Notes under the pieces: generated by a model
The model's database searches: none
What the model saw: the letters and a program-made list of their open reading frames with translations, nothing else
What the model was told of the DNA's origin: nothing
Assembly (NCBI GenBank): GCA_023437745.1
Contig: JAEZFI010000043.1
Location: forward strand, 1 to 6,911
DNA length: 6,911 nucleotides
DNA from: Actinomycetes bacterium
GTDB taxonomy: Bacteria; Actinomycetota; Acidimicrobiia; Acidimicrobiales; Microtrichaceae
Direction of reading: 5' to 3'
Made by a program: the position numbers and the translations under genes
Shown: piece after piece, positions 5,294-6,911 of the stretch
Layout: each line of letters starts with the position of its first letter
Position numbering within the stretch: position 1 is the stretch's first letter

Positions 5294-6691
5294 TCAGTCC
5301 AGGCGCACCCGCTCGTCGAGCGCCGGCGCGACCGCCGTCCACCCCAGGTCCTGCCCCACGGCGTCGGCGAGCGCCCGTGACGAGGCCGGCTCCCCGTGGA
5401 CCGCGTAGACGGTCTCCGGCGCGTCGGGTCCCGACGAGAGCCACCCGAGGAGGCCCGGGCGGTCGGCGTGCACGCTCATGCTGCCGACGTGGGCGACCTC
5501 GGCACGCACCGGCCAGTACCGGCCGAGCATCTTCAGGTTGGTCTCGCCCTCCAGCAGCCGCCGGCCCCGGGTGCCGATCCCCTGATAGCCGATCAGCACG
5601 ACGGTGTGCCGGGGATCGTCGATGCGGCGGGCGAGGTGGTGCACGACGCGGCCGCCGGTCAGCATCCCCGACGCCGAGATGATCACCATCGGCCGCGGGT
5701 TGTCGTTGAGCGACTTGGACTCCTCGACGTCGGTGACGACGTCCAGGCCCGGGACGTCGAACGGATGGGTGCCGACCAGATCGGGTCGCACGTCGGGGCT
5801 GCCCTTCTCGAACGCCTCGTCGTAGACCGCCAGGGCGCGTGACGCCATCGGGCTGTCGAGCTTGATCGGCACCTCCGGGATCCCACCGGTCATCCGCAGC
5901 TGCTTGAGGTGGTGCAGCACGACGTCGGTCCGGTCGACGGCGAACGCCGGGATGATCACCGTGCCGCCGCGCTTCACCGTGGCCGTGATGATCTCGCCGA
6001 GCCGCTGCGCCGGGTCCGTCCGCTCGTGGACGCGGTCGCCGTAGGTGGACTCCGTGACCACGACGTCGGCGGCCGGGCGGGCCTCGGGCGGGAGGAGGAG
6101 CGGGTGGTCGGTGCGGCCGAGGTCCCCCGTGAAGACGACCGACCTCGGGCGATCGCCGTCGAGCCGGACTCGCGCCCACGCCGCGCCGAGGATGTGTCCG
6201 GCGCGCCCGAAGCGGAACGACCAGCCCTGCCGCTCGTGCTCCTGGTCGAAGGGCACCGTGACCAGCGCGTCGATCGCGGCGTACGCGTCGGCCTCGGTGA
6301 AGAGCGGCAACGGCGGATCGTGCCGCGAGAACCCTCGCTTCGCCGCGTACCGGGCCTCCTCCTCCGCCAGCCGGGCGCTGTCGGGCAGCACGATCGACAC
6401 GAGCCGGGCGGTGTCCGGCGTGCAGAAGATCGGACCCGAGAAGCCGTCCCGCACCAGCGCGGGGAGGTAGCCGCAGTGGTCGACGTGGGCGTGGGTCAGG
6501 ACGACCGCGTCGACGGACGCCGGGCCCACCCCGAGGCCGGTCCAGTTGCGCTGCCGGAGCTCCTTCAGCCCCTGGTACAGCCCGCAGTCGACGAGGACGC
6601 GTTGATCCGGCGTGTCGATCAGGAACCGGCTCCCGGTCACGGTGCCGGCGGCGCCGAGGAAGGACAGCATGGGCGCCGTGTCGGGGTGCAT
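5294..6691 (-). CDS. Beta-CASP metallo-beta-lactamase RNase (MBL-fold exonuclease, COG1236-like)
   Basis: This 465-residue cytoplasmic protein carries the full motif set of a bacterial beta-CASP nuclease (YSH1/CPSF73-like, COG1236). The metal site is THAHVDH (66-72: His67, His69, Asp71, His72), GHILG (His166) and FTGDLGR (Asp190). The beta-CASP part shows motif A VVTESTYGDR (Glu214), PAFAVDRTD (248-256), LDSPMA (278-283), ISASGMLTGGRV (338-349) and motif C SVHAD (His408, Asp410). It ends with VYAVHGEP (His432 as last metal ligand) and a short C-terminal lobe. Family members cleave or trim RNA with two zinc ions; the target RNA here is unknown. The upstream frame stays open to 6886, but homology starts at about residue 8 (LSFLGAAGTVTGSRF), so I chose the ATG at 6691. 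ATG 6670 is possible. There is no Shine-Dalgarno, and a candidate -10 ends 6 nt before 6691, so the gene looks leaderless. It converges on the LOG gene. Confidence 0.95.
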   Translation of the reverse strand: MHPDTAPMLSFLGAAGTVTGSRFLIDTPDQRVLVDCGLYQGLKELRQRNWTGLGVGPASVDAVVLTHAHVDHCGYLPALVRDGFSGPIFCTPDTARLVSIVLPDSARLAEEEARYAAKRGFSRHDPPLPLFTEADAYAAIDALVTVPFDQEHERQGWSFRFGRAGHILGAAWARVRLDGDRPRSVVFTGDLGRTDHPLLLPPEARPAADVVVTESTYGDRVHERTDPAQRLGEIITATVKRGGTVIIPAFAVDRTDVVLHHLKQLRMTGGIPEVPIKLDSPMASRALAVYDEAFEKGSPDVRPDLVGTHPFDVPGLDVVTDVEESKSLNDNPRPMVIISASGMLTGGRVVHHLARRIDDPRHTVVLIGYQGIGTRGRRLLEGETNLKMLGRYWPVRAEVAHVGSMSVHADRPGLLGWLSSGPDAPETVYAVHGEPASSRALADAVGQDLGWTAVAPALDERVRLD

Positions 6692-6697
6692 CCGGGC

Positions 6698-6703
6698 AGC
6701 ATT
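6698..6703 (-). promoter_or_regulatory. Candidate -10 hexamer of the beta-CASP RNase gene (leaderless)
   Basis: The minus strand reads AATGCT, which keeps the A at position 2 and T at position 6 of a -10. It ends exactly 6 nt before the ATG at 6691, the spacing expected when transcription starts on the first base of the start codon. No good -35 is visible. Confidence 0.35.
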
Positions 6704-6760
6704 GCACCGTGCGCGGGCGCGCACCCCGAAATCCTCTCCCTCCCTGTCACAGGCGCGAAG

Positions 6761-6766
6761 TAGCGT
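6761..6766 (+). promoter_or_regulatory. Candidate plus-strand -10 hexamer near the window end
   Basis: TAGCGT fits TAnnnT and lies 25 nt before the ATG at 6792. It is the main hint that something is transcribed rightward out of the window. No -35 is visible at the normal distance. Confidence 0.3.
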
Positions 6767-6791
6767 CGTGGTCCCTGGCGAAACCCCAGCG

Positions 6792-6911
6792 ATGAGTTCC
6801 GCCGCCTCGCATCGTCCCACTCGCGAGCCTGCCGGTTCCCCGGCTCGCCGACGGTGCTCGACCACCCCGCGCACCACCACCCCCACGCACCACCACCCCC
6901 ACGCACCACCA
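6792..6911 (+). CDS. Doubtful partial reading frame running off the window end
   Basis: From the ATG at 6792 the plus strand is open for 40 codons to the window edge. It starts MSSAASHRPTREPAGSPARRR and then becomes Thr/His/Pro-rich where it enters the 16-bp tandem repeat. For it: a candidate -10 at 6761-6766 and no stop. Against it: no Shine-Dalgarno, a composition typical of noncoding GC-rich DNA, and a repeat unit not divisible by three, which changes the reading phase in every copy. I recognise no family. It could equally be intergenic sequence. Confidence 0.2.
   Translation, partial: MSSAASHRPTREPAGSPARRRCSTTPRTTTPTHHHPHAPP
6823..6848. repeat. Stem-loop near the window end
   Basis: GCGAGCC (6823-6829) pairs perfectly with GGCTCGC (6842-6848) around a 12-nt loop. 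It lies inside the doubtful reading frame, which is a mild argument that this stretch is intergenic. No T-tract follows on either strand, and its function is unknown. Confidence 0.3.
6871..6911. repeat. 16-bp tandem repeat at the window end
   Basis: The unit GCACCACCACCCCCAC occurs at 6871-6886 and again, identically, at 6887-6902. A third copy begins at 6903 (nine matching bases) and is cut by the window end. The preceding bases (6861-6870, ACCACCCCGC) look like a degenerate partial copy. The true copy number is not visible. Confidence 0.85.

Noticed and set aside
5220..6707. Minus-strand 495-codon open frame parallel to the beta-CASP gene
   Set aside because: It is a +1/+2 shadow of the RNase gene. 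The other frame carries every metal-ligand motif in order, while this one is Arg/Pro/Gly-rich.
6792..6911. Riboswitch or structured RNA upstream of a rightward gene
   Set aside because: Only one 7-bp stem is visible. I could not match the region to any known riboswitch core.

Overview
This 6.9 kb window is GC-rich DNA of an actinobacterium, most likely of the Acidimicrobiia or a nearby lineage. That placement is inferred from four things: the base composition, the fhaB-fhaA-tRNA-Leu(CAG) block, TAnnnT-type -10 hexamers, and several genes that lack a Shine-Dalgarno sequence and look leaderless. It reads as ordinary chromosome. I see no transposase, phage gene, CRISPR array or toxin-antitoxin pair.

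Layout. Minus strand 1-971 holds the 5' end of fhaB (a membrane-anchored FHA-domain protein, cut by the window edge) and a complete short fhaA (DUF3662 plus FHA). In actinobacteria this pair normally begins the Ser/Thr-kinase, cell-elongation and division cluster (pstP, rodA, pbpA, pknA, pknB), which would lie to the left of the window. A tRNA-Leu(CAG) gene diverges from fhaA at 1100-1183. A near-perfect 48-nt palindrome sits between the two promoters. A second long inverted repeat lies between fhaA and fhaB.

Next comes a minus-strand gene for a beta-propeller-like lipoprotein (1213-2223). It diverges from a plus-strand gene for a soluble 154-residue protein that I do not recognise (2375-2839). 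A Tat-exported, lipid-anchored phosphoesterase of the phospholipase C/acid phosphatase superfamily follows (2953-4509). Its 3' end overlaps or abuts the start of a LOG-family (TIGR00730) nucleotide 5'-monophosphate phosphoribohydrolase (4494-5282), so the two are probably cotranscribed. The LOG gene converges on a minus-strand beta-CASP metallo-beta-lactamase RNase gene (5294-6691) with an 11-nt gap. The last 220 nt are a divergent regulatory region, a doubtful plus-strand reading frame, and a 16-bp tandem repeat that runs off the end.

How the genes work together. FhaA and FhaB are one functional unit, phosphothreonine-dependent control of wall synthesis. The two predicted lipoproteins act at the outer face of the membrane, and the LOG and beta-CASP enzymes act on nucleotides and RNA in the cytoplasm. 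No new multi-gene system is evident. The most notable unexplained items are the two intergenic palindromes around fhaA, the unrecognised 154-residue protein, and the terminal tandem repeat.
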